A program made the translations under genes and the position numbers. 9,475 bases of DNA, from positions 1 to 9,475 of the forward strand of contig JAGMDP010000280.1 of the NCBI GenBank assembly GCA_023128635.1. The letters are read 5' to 3'. Source of the DNA: Candidatus Heimdallarchaeota archaeon. Lineage in GTDB: Archaea; Asgardarchaeota; Heimdallarchaeia; JABLTI01. This document shows positions 1 to 6,117 of the stretch, in pieces. The notes under the pieces were generated by a model. That model made no database searches. It had not been told where the DNA came from and worked only from the letters and a program-made list of their open reading frames with translations. How positions within the stretch are numbered: the stretch's first letter is position 1; each line of letters opens with the position of its first letter.

Positions 1-206
1 ATTATCGACTTACATTTCGAGATGTTCAATATCCTGCCCCCTTCGGTCATCATGAAGGTCGCACGGTGAAGACTTTCACTGAAGATGGGAAAGGTGAATT
101 GTTAGTAGTCGAAGAAAGAAGATTCCAAGATGTTTCTCCAGCTTCTATGTGTACAACTGAAGCTTTTGACATGAATGAAATAGAAAAAAAGAAGAAAAAA
201 AAGTAA
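1..206 (+). CDS. 3' end of an unidentified gene, Lys-rich C-terminal tail
   Basis: Only the last 67 codons are in the window. The frame beginning at base 3 is open to a TAA at 204-206, while the other two plus-strand frames are closed by stops within the first 70 bases. The visible peptide starts YRLTFRDVQYPAPFGHH and ends in a run of lysines (EIEKKKKKK). I do not recognise a family and assign no function. Before the tail the peptide is mixed and soluble-looking, with no membrane segment. The basic tail is probably a disordered, nucleic-acid- or ribosome-facing extension, which is inference. No hairpin terminator is obvious directly after the stop. The next gene on this strand is about 140 nt or more downstream with its own promoter-like element, so the two are probably separate units. 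Confidence 0.7.
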   Translation, partial: YRLTFRDVQYPAPFGHHEGRTVKTFTEDGKGELLVVEERRFQDVSPASMCTTEAFDMNEIEKKKKKK

Positions 207-272
207 TTGAGTAAATTAAATTCATATCAGCTCCTACACTAAAATCTGCATGACTAAATTTACGTCGAGAGA

Positions 273-287
273 CGAAACGTTTTAATA
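273..287 (+). promoter_or_regulatory. candidate BRE/TATA promoter for the DUF998-like gene
   Basis: The purine-rich CGAAAC at 273-278 followed by TTTTAATA at 280-287 fits the archaeal BRE plus TATA arrangement. A transcript start about 25 nt downstream would fall near 310, giving a leader of roughly 40 nt to the ATG at 348. The small hairpin CGTC-GAGA-GACG (263-274, GNRA-type loop) overlaps the BRE. It could belong to the end of the upstream transcript or be chance. The rest of the 207-347 gap shows nothing else I can support. Confidence 0.35.
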
Positions 288-456
288 ATATGCGAATCAA
301 TGTTTTTTCAATAATACGTTATTTTATTTTCATGGTTAATAAGAGCCATGGGAGGGGGACTTCACGTCAAACCAGGAAAATCCTACATCAGAGTTACGAA
401 TATCTAGATTTGAAAGTATCTCATATGCTTTTAGATTTTGGAGAGAAGCTTTTTTA

Positions 457-1149
457 GTGATTTGTATTTGTGGATCATTTCTATTTCTTTTAAATAATTT
501 TTTAGCATCTTTATTTTATAAAGGAGGTTCACATGCTGATCCAAATAATCCTGGTTATTCATTTTTATGGAATTATGTAAGTGATTTAGGAAGAACGATT
601 TCAATTTCAGGTGAAGTAAATCTAATATCAAGAATAATATTTACTACAACTTTAGTAATTGTGGGTTTTTCGGCATTTTTTTACTGCATTGTAATTTCAA
701 GCTTCTATAAAAGAACGACTTTGTCTAAACACGGAACCGTAGTTTTAATATTCGGTGTTTTGAATGGTATTGTCTATATTATCATAGGATTTTTGCCTAT
801 AGATACTCAGCTTCTCCCACATAATGTATTTGTTGTTTTTGCTTTCTTCTTTAAAATAATCTTGATGGTGTTTTTAATTCGCATTATTTTGAGAGATGAA
901 AATTATCCAAATGTGTATGCTTATATTTTTTTATCATATCTCTGTGTTTTTCTCCTATTTATAGTGTTTCTTATTTTTTCATTGTTTGATATTTTAGTTC
1001 CTTATTTACAAACTAGTATTATAGGACAAAAATTGACTTTCTATTTGGAAGCTGTTCTATACATCATACAAGCATTTGGAGCTTTTAGATACCTTAAAGT
1101 TCATTTACCTAATATTTCAGGCATCGATTTTTCTAAAACTAGTAATTAG
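457..1149 (+). CDS. DUF998-like six-helix membrane protein
   Basis: An integral membrane protein of about 230 residues from the GTG at 457. Hydrophobic segments lie near residues 2-21, 58-82, 93-112, 122-145, 153-177 and 193-213. The pattern 'PGYSFLWNYVSDLG' (32-45) after helix 1, and 'GFLPIDTQLLPHN' (111-123) after helix 3, resemble the conserved loops of the DUF998 family, whose function is unknown. The start is uncertain. GTG 457 falls inside helix 1, preceded by a weak GGAGA at 440-444. The frame stays open upstream to a stop at 340-342 and reads as a plausible cytosolic leader (GDFTSNQENPTSELRISRF). It has no in-frame ATG, GTG or TTG before 457, but an ATG at 348 would join it if one G were absent from the following G-rich stretch. 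The gene converges on the SDR operon with a 15-nt gap. Confidence 0.7.
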   Translation: MICICGSFLFLLNNFLASLFYKGGSHADPNNPGYSFLWNYVSDLGRTISISGEVNLISRIIFTTTLVIVGFSAFFYCIVISSFYKRTTLSKHGTVVLIFGVLNGIVYIIIGFLPIDTQLLPHNVFVVFAFFFKIILMVFLIRIILRDENYPNVYAYIFLSYLCVFLLFIVFLIFSLFDILVPYLQTSIIGQKLTFYLEAVLYIIQAFGAFRYLKVHLPNISGIDFSKTSN

Positions 1150-1159
1150 TTAATCAATT

Positions 1160-1195
1160 TAATTTTACTTTTTTTCTTTCTTTTCTTTTGATTCC
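1160..1195 (+). terminator. T-rich terminator tract for the DUF998-like gene
   Basis: Directly after the stop at 1147-1149 the plus strand is almost pure T with scattered C and A through about 1190, the usual archaeal intrinsic termination signal, with no hairpin needed. The same bases encode the Lys/Glu-rich C-terminus (ESKEKKEKK) of the convergent SDR gene on the minus strand, so terminator and coding sequence are superimposed. Confidence 0.45.
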
Positions 1196-2223
1196 AGGAA
1201 AAACTCCATAGTTCGATTAATTCCTTCATCTATTTCAATTGGTGGACTATAACCTAATTCCGACTTAATTTTAGTATTTGTAAATGCTAAATCTTTCCGC
1301 ATTACGTTAATCCGATAAAAATTCAAAGGCGGAGATTTCTTAATTCGAAGTAATTTATAAAATCCAACCATTGCAGCAGTAATCGGAACTAGAAAAACAT
1401 ATGGTACACTAATTTTAGTCACTTTTCTTCCTACAGCTTGCTCCCACTTTGCAACCCATTCTCTCCAAGTCATATTGCCATCGAGAATATTATACACTCC
1501 ACCAATTTTTTGGGCTTGGATTAATTGACTAATTCCATAACAAAGATTTTCTACATAAACATATGATATTAAACGCTTCCCTCCATTAATAAAAGCGAAT
1601 TTTCCAGAGTTAATAACATCAATAGCTTGAACGAATGAGTTCTTATCATATCGTCCATAAACAACAAAACCAGGACGAATAATAGCGCCATCTGCTTCTG
1701 GATTGTTTATGATCCATTCCAGAACTAGTTCTTCACCAATTTTCTTCGATTCACCATAAGGATAATTCTTCTTAGCATAGGGAGCTTGCTCATTTTCATA
1801 TGTGTGCCCTCCAAAACCGTGCACTGCTAATGAGCTTAAATAAAGCACTCGAGATGCTTTTACAATCCTAGCAGCTCGGAGAATTTTTTTTGTTCCTTCA
1901 ACATTCATCTGCATAAATCGCTTTTTTTCTCCCCAATCGCTGACAAAACCTGCTAAATGAATCACTATATCTTTATCCTCAAAAGCTTCAACGATAGAAT
2001 CCTCATTTAATAAATTCCCTTCAACTATTTCGAACCATTTTTCTTGTGAATCATCTTTGTATTGAAAATCCTTCAAGAAATTGACTGGTGCATTGGGTCG
2101 AACCATTGCATAAACTTCAAGAGAAGGATCTTGACTAAGGTATTTAGTTAGATTACTGCCAACAAAACCATTTGCTCCGGTAATTATAACTCGCTTTCTT
2201 TTCGTAGGTACTGAATCACTCAT
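1165..2223 (-). CDS. extended SDR, NAD(P)-dependent epimerase/dehydratase-like (operon gene 3)
   Basis: A 352-residue cytosolic oxidoreductase of the extended short-chain dehydrogenase/reductase superfamily. The Rossmann glycine motif TGANGFVG lies at residues 15-22. 'HLAGFVSDW' around 89-97 follows the fourth strand. The catalytic serine is in YLSSLAV (128-134) and the YxxxK pair is Y156/K160. 'RPG' at 183-185 and 'YVYVENL' at 221-227 are also typical. The overall pattern resembles the 3-beta-hydroxysteroid dehydrogenase/nucleotide-sugar epimerase branch, but the substrate cannot be read from sequence. The C-terminus ends in a charged Lys/Glu tail outside the fold. The ATG at 2223 lies 1 nt after the stop of the CPBP gene and has a strong Shine-Dalgarno site inside that gene, so it is translated from the operon mRNA. 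It is a distant paralogue of the first operon gene (2969-3994). Confidence 0.9.
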   Translation of the reverse strand: MSDSVPTKRKRVIITGANGFVGSNLTKYLSQDPSLEVYAMVRPNAPVNFLKDFQYKDDSQEKWFEIVEGNLLNEDSIVEAFEDKDIVIHLAGFVSDWGEKKRFMQMNVEGTKKILRAARIVKASRVLYLSSLAVHGFGGHTYENEQAPYAKKNYPYGESKKIGEELVLEWIINNPEADGAIIRPGFVVYGRYDKNSFVQAIDVINSGKFAFINGGKRLISYVYVENLCYGISQLIQAQKIGGVYNILDGNMTWREWVAKWEQAVGRKVTKISVPYVFLVPITAAMVGFYKLLRIKKSPPLNFYRINVMRKDLAFTNTKIKSELGYSPPIEIDEGINRTMEFFLESKEKKEKK

Positions 2224-2224
2224 T

Positions 2225-2968
2225 CTAAATCACTCCTAAATATGCGAGCGAACAGAAAGTGTCGGTTAATACCCCAGCAGTGAAATGAATAACACAGACA
2301 TAGTACCAGGATTTCGTTTTTTCAGCTATAATTCCAAACACAAAACCAAATGCAAATGCTGCAAGGATTTCTGTCCATGGTTTTGTTATATGGAGCAGAG
2401 TGGTTAGTGCAGTAACAAAAAGTATACTCTGCCATTTTTTCCATGTTTTACTTAATCCTAGTTGTAAAACTCCTCGGAAATAGAATTCATACGGAATATA
2501 ATAGAACAAAATATAGCTCATTTCATAAAGAGCAAAAAATGACCATCTACCTAGTACGTCTTTAGTTAATGGGTAAGTATTGATGAGATTTGGTTCTTGA
2601 GAACTAAAATAGAAAAGTGGAGTAGCTAACAAGAAAACTCCCACAATGATTAGACCAATTTTCCATTCTCCTTTATGTGTTCCAAAATAAGCTAATGGTT
2701 TCTTCCAGCGAATTTTGTTGACGACAACTGGAATAATAGCTAATGATACTGTAGTAAGCAAGAATCCTAGCAACATAACGTTAAGGATATCTCGAGTATA
2801 AATTTCCTCTTTAGTAACTCTAGTTCCAAGATAAATGAACCAACCAATGAAATCCATTCCAGAAACAGCAAAGATAATACTAATTGGAATACATAAAAGT
2901 AATAATTCTTTAACTGGAACATCATCCAACATTTTTTCAACGTTAGCTGTAGCAATTTCTTCTGCCAA
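2225..2968 (-). CDS. CPBP-type intramembrane protease homologue with altered active-site motif (operon gene 2)
   Basis: A polytopic membrane protein of 247 residues. Hydrophobic stretches lie near 21-37, 40-48, 60-84, 104-121, 143-160, 181-193, 200-215 and 221-236. The C-terminal half matches the CPBP/Rce1-like (Abi) family: 'YEFYFRG' at 160-166, 'LLHITKP' with H193, and 'VIHFTAG' with H228. In canonical members the first motif is EExxxR and the third HxxxN. Here the first Glu is Tyr160, leaving E161 and R165, and the Asn position is Gly232. It may therefore be a variant subfamily using E161, or a non-proteolytic homologue. The TTG at 2968 is used because it follows the upstream stop without a gap; the ATG at codon 13 (2932) is the alternative. 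Its position between two SDRs suggests a role linked to their product, which is inference. Confidence 0.75.
   Translation of the reverse strand: MAEEIATANVEKMLDDVPVKELLLLCIPISIIFAVSGMDFIGWFIYLGTRVTKEEIYTRDILNVMLLGFLLTTVSLAIIPVVVNKIRWKKPLAYFGTHKGEWKIGLIIVGVFLLATPLFYFSSQEPNLINTYPLTKDVLGRWSFFALYEMSYILFYYIPYEFYFRGVLQLGLSKTWKKWQSILFVTALTTLLHITKPWTEILAAFAFGFVFGIIAEKTKSWYYVCVIHFTAGVLTDTFCSLAYLGVI
2230..2237 (-). promoter_or_regulatory. Shine-Dalgarno site for the third operon gene
   Basis: On the minus strand AGGAGTGA lies 6 nt before the ATG at 2223 and closely matches the complement of the archaeal 16S 3' end. It sits within the last codons of the CPBP gene, which fixes the start of the SDR and supports coupled translation. 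Confidence 0.65.
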
Positions 2969-3994
2969 TTAAATCCAACCTTGATCTTGAAACCATTTAC
3001 CTTCTCGAGTAATAGTTTCTACAATTGTATATTTCGGTTTCCAACCTAGAATCTTTCTCGCTTTTTCAGAATTAACGACTTGACCAGGGGCATATCCACC
3101 TAGTATTTTTGATCGATTAATGAAAGGGGCAGGCTTTCTTTGCATTTTATGAAAGATCTCAATAATAGATACAATAATGTGCATCATAAATTGCGGAACT
3201 GTAATACCCAACAAACTACCATATTTTCGCTTAAATATTTTGTAATTAATAATTTCACTCATATCATTAAATGATGTTAAACCTTCACTACTAAAATAGA
3301 AAACTTCTCCAATTGCTTTTGGATTCCCAGCGCAAAGATAAATACCTCTCGCTATATCTTCAACATCAACGATACTCATGTATCTTTTAGGTCCAGCCAT
3401 CATTAGCTTAATTCCAAGTTTCACTGATTTATAATTGTCAATAATAACATAATTACCTGGACCTAAAACAGCACATGGTCGAACTATGCTTATTGGTAAT
3501 TGATCATAATAAGATTTTATTAAACACTCCATTCTATGTTTTGAAATTCCATAACAATCATTTTGGATTGGTTCGTTAATCTTGTCTTCTCTTAAGGGAT
3601 CATCCGGTGTTCCATAGCCTGCAGCTGCGCTTGAGGAAACAATTACTACTCTTTCAAATTCCTTCTTAGCTTCAAAGCAAACTTCCAAAAGGTTTTTTGT
3701 TCCAATAACATTAACTCGATCAAATTCCTCTTGATCGTATCCTTTTACAACGCCAGCTAAATGAAAAATGTAATTTGATTTTTTAACATGCTTTTGCAGA
3801 GATTTTTTATCAAGAATGTTGCCTTCGACAATACTAACGTTCTTAAGAGAAGGATAAACACTCTCTAGTAACTTACAATCGGTTCCTTTGAGAATATAGG
3901 CAACAGTTTCGATGCCTTGTTCTGCAAGATATTTTGTGAGATAGCTTCCGATGAATCCATTAGCTCCTGTTACAAAAGCAGTCTTATTTTTCAT
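2969..3994 (-). CDS. extended SDR, NAD(P)-dependent epimerase/dehydratase-like (operon gene 1)
   Basis: A 341-residue extended SDR that heads the three-gene operon. The nucleotide-binding motif TGANGFIG is at residues 9-16, 'HLAGVV' at 78-83, and the catalytic serine lies in the run SSS 120-122. The YxxxK pair is Y148/K152, with 'VRPCAVLGPG' at 171-180 and 'MSIVDVEDIARGI' at 206-218 as the usual substrate-domain landmarks. The C-terminus carries 'SEKARKILGWKPKYTI', the typical end of epimerase-like SDRs. The family includes nucleotide-sugar epimerases/dehydratases and 3-beta-HSD-like enzymes; the actual substrate is unknown. The start is ATG 3994, with AGGATAGG (4003-4010 on the minus strand) 8 nt upstream. 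The stop codon is immediately followed by the TTG of the CPBP gene, so the two are very likely co-translated. Similar length and motifs to the third gene suggest an old duplication or two successive steps in one pathway. Confidence 0.9.
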   Translation of the reverse strand: MKNKTAFVTGANGFIGSYLTKYLAEQGIETVAYILKGTDCKLLESVYPSLKNVSIVEGNILDKKSLQKHVKKSNYIFHLAGVVKGYDQEEFDRVNVIGTKNLLEVCFEAKKEFERVVIVSSSAAAGYGTPDDPLREDKINEPIQNDCYGISKHRMECLIKSYYDQLPISIVRPCAVLGPGNYVIIDNYKSVKLGIKLMMAGPKRYMSIVDVEDIARGIYLCAGNPKAIGEVFYFSSEGLTSFNDMSEIINYKIFKRKYGSLLGITVPQFMMHIIVSIIEIFHKMQRKPAPFINRSKILGGYAPGQVVNSEKARKILGWKPKYTIVETITREGKWFQDQGWI

Positions 3995-4047
3995 ACAATT
4001 AACCTATCCTATTGTATCCTTTCAGTTCTAAAGTGTTTTCTATTTAG

Positions 4048-4057
4048 TTAATAAAAA
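4048..4057 (-). promoter_or_regulatory. candidate TATA box of the SDR-CPBP-SDR operon
   Basis: Read on the minus strand the site is TTTTTATTAA. Its centre is about 59 nt from the ATG at 3994, so a start about 25 nt downstream of the box would leave a leader of some 33 nt containing the AGGATAGG ribosome site. The AT-rich block could also serve the small plus-strand ORF at 4089. Confidence 0.4.
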
Positions 4058-4088
4058 CTAACCCCTTATTGTTCAAAATCATCTCCTA

Positions 4089-4280
4089 ATGATATTAGGT
4101 TGTGAGACGAATCGGAAAGAAAAAAATTTGAAACCAAATGATGTTCTAAACTCAAGTCTTGTTTTAGAACCAATGGTTAATGGTGATAGTCTCGTTTATA
4201 TTCTTAATAATAGTGTTTTTTCATTATGTGGTACAGTGGTTTGGGAACAGAAAGTTTTCCCTACATATTTGAGGATTTAG
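4089..4280 (+). CDS. doubtful small ORF, 63 residues, unknown
   Basis: An ATG-started frame of 63 codons fills most of the gap between the SDR operon and the zinc-ribbon gene. It has two cysteines (C5 and C47) but no CxxC pair, no signal peptide and no clear membrane helix. The middle (VLEPMVNGDSLVYILNNSV) reads like a beta-rich folded segment. No Shine-Dalgarno site precedes it. Codon choice resembles the neighbouring genes (GTT, GAA and AAT frequent), which is the main reason to keep it. I do not recognise a family. It ends 12 nt from the convergent zinc-ribbon gene. If it is not a gene, 3995-4292 holds only the operon promoter and no other feature that I can see. Confidence 0.3.
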   Translation: MILGCETNRKEKNLKPNDVLNSSLVLEPMVNGDSLVYILNNSVFSLCGTVVWEQKVFPTYLRI

Positions 4281-4292
4281 TTATAACAAATT

Positions 4293-4550
4293 CTATTTCC
4301 ATTTCGGTTTTGCCCACTTAGTTTCCATTCGGTTCCTCTTTCGAGGTAATTTGAGTACTTCTTGACAGCTAGGGCAACTTAGATGAAAGTAATAGATTTC
4401 TTTCTTAAAAAACTGAAAATAGTGGAATTGACCACACATAACACACAATCTTTGTGTTTTCATCAACTCCATAGCTTCCTTCCTCCACTTTTTTGGATCT
4501 TCTTCATGATCGTTTTGAAACCAGGGGATGTATGTATGATGACCGGACAT
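4293..4550 (-). CDS. small zinc-ribbon protein of unknown function
   Basis: An 85-residue protein with two Cys pairs, C36-VM-C39 and C59-PS-C62. The 19-residue spacing between them fits a zinc ribbon with a beta hairpin rich in aromatics (FHYFQFFKKEIYYFHL). The N-terminus is acidic and His-rich (HH at 4-5, HEED 15-18). The C-terminus is strongly basic with two Trp (RKRNRMETKWAKPKWK), suggesting contact with nucleic acid or ribosome, which is inference. I recognise no named family. The start at ATG 4550 has no ribosome site but a TATA-like box centred 26 nt upstream, so the message is probably leaderless. The plus-strand frame opposite (4383-4598) is low-complexity hydrophobic and lacks comparable motifs; the CxxC pairs make the minus strand the better reading. 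Confidence 0.65.
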   Translation of the reverse strand: MSGHHTYIPWFQNDHEEDPKKWRKEAMELMKTQRLCVMCGQFHYFQFFKKEIYYFHLSCPSCQEVLKLPRKRNRMETKWAKPKWK

Positions 4551-4570
4551 AGTTTTTCTTTCACAAAAAA

Positions 4571-4580
4571 CTATAATAAA
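4571..4580. promoter_or_regulatory. TATA-like box between divergent zinc-ribbon and coiled-coil genes
   Basis: The site reads TTTATTATAG on the minus strand and CTATAATAAA on the plus strand. For the minus-strand gene it lies about 26 nt before the ATG at 4550, the spacing expected for a leaderless archaeal transcript. For the plus-strand gene a start near 4600 would leave a leader of 30-40 nt. One AT-rich element may therefore serve both directions, or two boxes may overlap. Confidence 0.45.
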
Positions 4581-4598
4581 GAGAGCTTAGGGAGATAA

Positions 4599-4628
4599 AT
4601 GAAAGTAAACAATCAAATGAAAATTTAG
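4599..4628 (+). other. nine-codon upstream mini-ORF abutting the coiled-coil gene
   Basis: ATG at 4599 reads MKVNNQMKI and stops at TAG 4626-4628, directly before the ATG at 4629. It is preceded by AGGGAG (4589-4594), a better ribosome site than that of the following gene. It may be a leader peptide for coupling, or simply the true ribosome-loading site; chance is also possible in AT-rich sequence. Confidence 0.25.
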
Positions 4629-4640
4629 ATGGTGAAATTT

Positions 4641-4832
4641 ATGGGTGATTTAGATAATATTGAACGTGAAATTGAAGGTTTGCAAAGAAACATGGATGAT
4701 ATTCAACGAACCTTGGAACAGATGAATGGGAATCTTGAAAGTTACCTTGAGAGAATTGCCCGGGCAATGGAAAGGATTTCTGAGAAATTATGGAATCATC
4801 TTATTCAACCATTCGTTTTATTCAGAAAATAA
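4641..4832 (+). CDS. small coiled-coil protein of unknown function
   Basis: A 63-residue protein, or 67 if it begins at ATG 4629. Residues 1-50 form a continuous amphipathic helix with heptad-like hydrophobic positions (DLDNIEREIEGLQRNMDDIQ onward), rich in Glu, Arg, Met and Asn. A more hydrophobic end follows (LIQPFVLFRK). I chose ATG 4641 because GGTGA at 4631-4635 sits 5 nt upstream, while ATG 4629 has no ribosome site directly before it except through the mini-ORF. It probably oligomerises as a helical bundle or acts as an adaptor; no family is recognised. It lies upstream of the receiver-domain gene in the same direction with a 162-nt gap containing a separate promoter-like element, so co-transcription is possible but not required. 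Confidence 0.6.
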   Translation: MGDLDNIEREIEGLQRNMDDIQRTLEQMNGNLESYLERIARAMERISEKLWNHLIQPFVLFRK

Positions 4833-4850
4833 AAATTACTCTGAATTTGC

Positions 4851-4870
4851 AAACTTAATAAGTTTTAAAA
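4851..4870 (+). promoter_or_regulatory. candidate operator and TATA element upstream of the receiver-domain gene
   Basis: An inverted repeat AAACTT-aat-AAGTTT (4851-4865) overlaps TTTTAAAA (4863-4870), a TATA-like octamer. Transcription starting about 25 nt downstream would begin near 4892. That is just after the GTG at 4887 and leaves a leader of about 100 nt before the ATG at 4995. A repressor bound to the repeat would block the box; this is inference from position only. Confidence 0.3.
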
Positions 4871-4994
4871 GACGATACTCCAATTAGTGAACTACCCCTT
4901 AACAAGGTCATATTACGAGAGCAGAAAGAAATCGGTTTTGCTATATGTGTGTAATAGATTAATTGATTTGCTCTACAGGAAGGATAGTGTCGAT

Positions 4995-6110
4995 ATGAGT
5001 GCTAATGGATCTGTCAAGGAAAGAATCAGCATCTTGATAATTGATGATGATCAAGACATAGGCGATCTTTTCGTTGAAATTCTAAAAAGAAATGGTTTTC
5101 AGAAAGTTCGCTGTGTTGGAACTGGTGAAGAGGGTAGAGCAGTTCTTTCAGATGAATTCGTAAATATCGCAATGGTTGATTTAAAGCTTCCAGATATTAA
5201 TGGTATGGATTTGATTTCTCAATTAAGATCTCTCAGTCCTGATACTGAATTCATAGTAATTACCGGTTATGGAACTTTGGACACTGCAATAAAGGCTATG
5301 CAATTTGATGTTGGAGGGTACCTGGAAAAACCAGTAAGTCCGGATAAGATCCTCCGAACCTTAAATGAAGTCATTGTAAAACACATTTTAAAACTTGATA
5401 ATCAGCAATATCTAAAGGATCTAGGAATAGCTCACAAAGAAATTCTCTACTTAAACGACCTCTTGGTTAACAATGTGGATGAACTCAATCAATCCTTGTT
5501 AATGACTATGGTTCAAATTGATAAATTGAATCCAACTGCAGAGCAAAAGAAGGTTCTTAGTTTGTTCCAAGAAGCAATTCGAAAGAATGCTAGATTAACT
5601 CGCAATATCAAAAAATTACAAGCGATTTCTGCAAAAACAAAAGACAACATAACAGAAATTGATATCTCAAGGACTTTTGCTACTGTTGTGAATCGTTTGA
5701 GAAGTGATTATCGTGATAAAAACTTCGAAGTCACAGGTAATTTCGATCAACCACGATTGGTTCTCGCAGACAATGATTTGAATCATATGATAACTGAATT
5801 GCTTTTAATGTCAATTCTGAATGATCCAAAACCCAAGATAAGAATCAATGTTGATTTTGATAACGTGAAGAAAGATAACACTAACTATTTGAAAGTCAAT
5901 GTAGAAGCATTTCAAGTTAAATACGTATTTGATCAAAAAGATTTTGAACACCCAACTGATTTGAAAACCTCTGCAACAGAACAAGAATTCCAAGATTTAG
6001 GACCGTTTGTTATTAATTCATTGATCAGATTCTACAATGGATTCGTTGCATTGCCTTTTGAAGCTAAGGAAAATATCTTAGACATCTATCTTCCATTATG
6101 TGAAGATTAA
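4995..6110 (+). CDS. receiver domain fused to degenerate histidine kinase-like core
   Basis: A 371-residue soluble signalling protein. Residues 12-130 form a REC domain: acidic pair D17/D18 (IIDDDQD), phosphoacceptor D62 (MVDLKLPD), T90 (VITGYG) and K112 (LEKP) are all present, so it should accept phosphate. Residues about 145-215 are helical and resemble a DHp dimerisation domain, but where H-box kinases have 'SHELRTPL' this reads 'NVDELNQSLL' with Asp for His. Residues 225-371 follow the layout of a HATPase_c fold. The N-box Asn positions read E268 and M272 in TELLLMSI, no DxGxG is seen, and the end is 'LGPFVINSL...NGFVALPFEA...IYLPL'. It is thus probably a phosphorylation-driven scaffold, not a kinase. 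The GTG at 4887 would add 36 residues of atypical composition. I prefer the ATG at 4995, with AGGAAGGA 10 nt upstream, because it begins just before the REC fold. Confidence 0.85.
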   Translation: MSANGSVKERISILIIDDDQDIGDLFVEILKRNGFQKVRCVGTGEEGRAVLSDEFVNIAMVDLKLPDINGMDLISQLRSLSPDTEFIVITGYGTLDTAIKAMQFDVGGYLEKPVSPDKILRTLNEVIVKHILKLDNQQYLKDLGIAHKEILYLNDLLVNNVDELNQSLLMTMVQIDKLNPTAEQKKVLSLFQEAIRKNARLTRNIKKLQAISAKTKDNITEIDISRTFATVVNRLRSDYRDKNFEVTGNFDQPRLVLADNDLNHMITELLLMSILNDPKPKIRINVDFDNVKKDNTNYLKVNVEAFQVKYVFDQKDFEHPTDLKTSATEQEFQDLGPFVINSLIRFYNGFVALPFEAKENILDIYLPLCED

Positions 6111-6117
6111 TTTAAGT

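Noticed and set aside
2767..2955. A 62-codon minus-strand frame within the CPBP gene
   Set aside because: An out-of-frame shadow of the CPBP gene on the same strand with no start signals and no motif.
4383..4598. A 71-codon plus-strand frame opposite the zinc-ribbon gene
   Set aside because: Low-complexity hydrophobic translation, no ribosome site, and the minus strand carries two CxxC pairs plus a well-placed TATA-like box.
4887..4994. A 36-residue N-terminal extension of the receiver-domain protein from GTG 4887
   Set aside because: It uses codons rare in neighbouring genes (CCC, AGG, TCG), precedes the REC fold without homology, and overlaps the probable transcript start. Not fully excluded, since a leaderless GTG start is possible.
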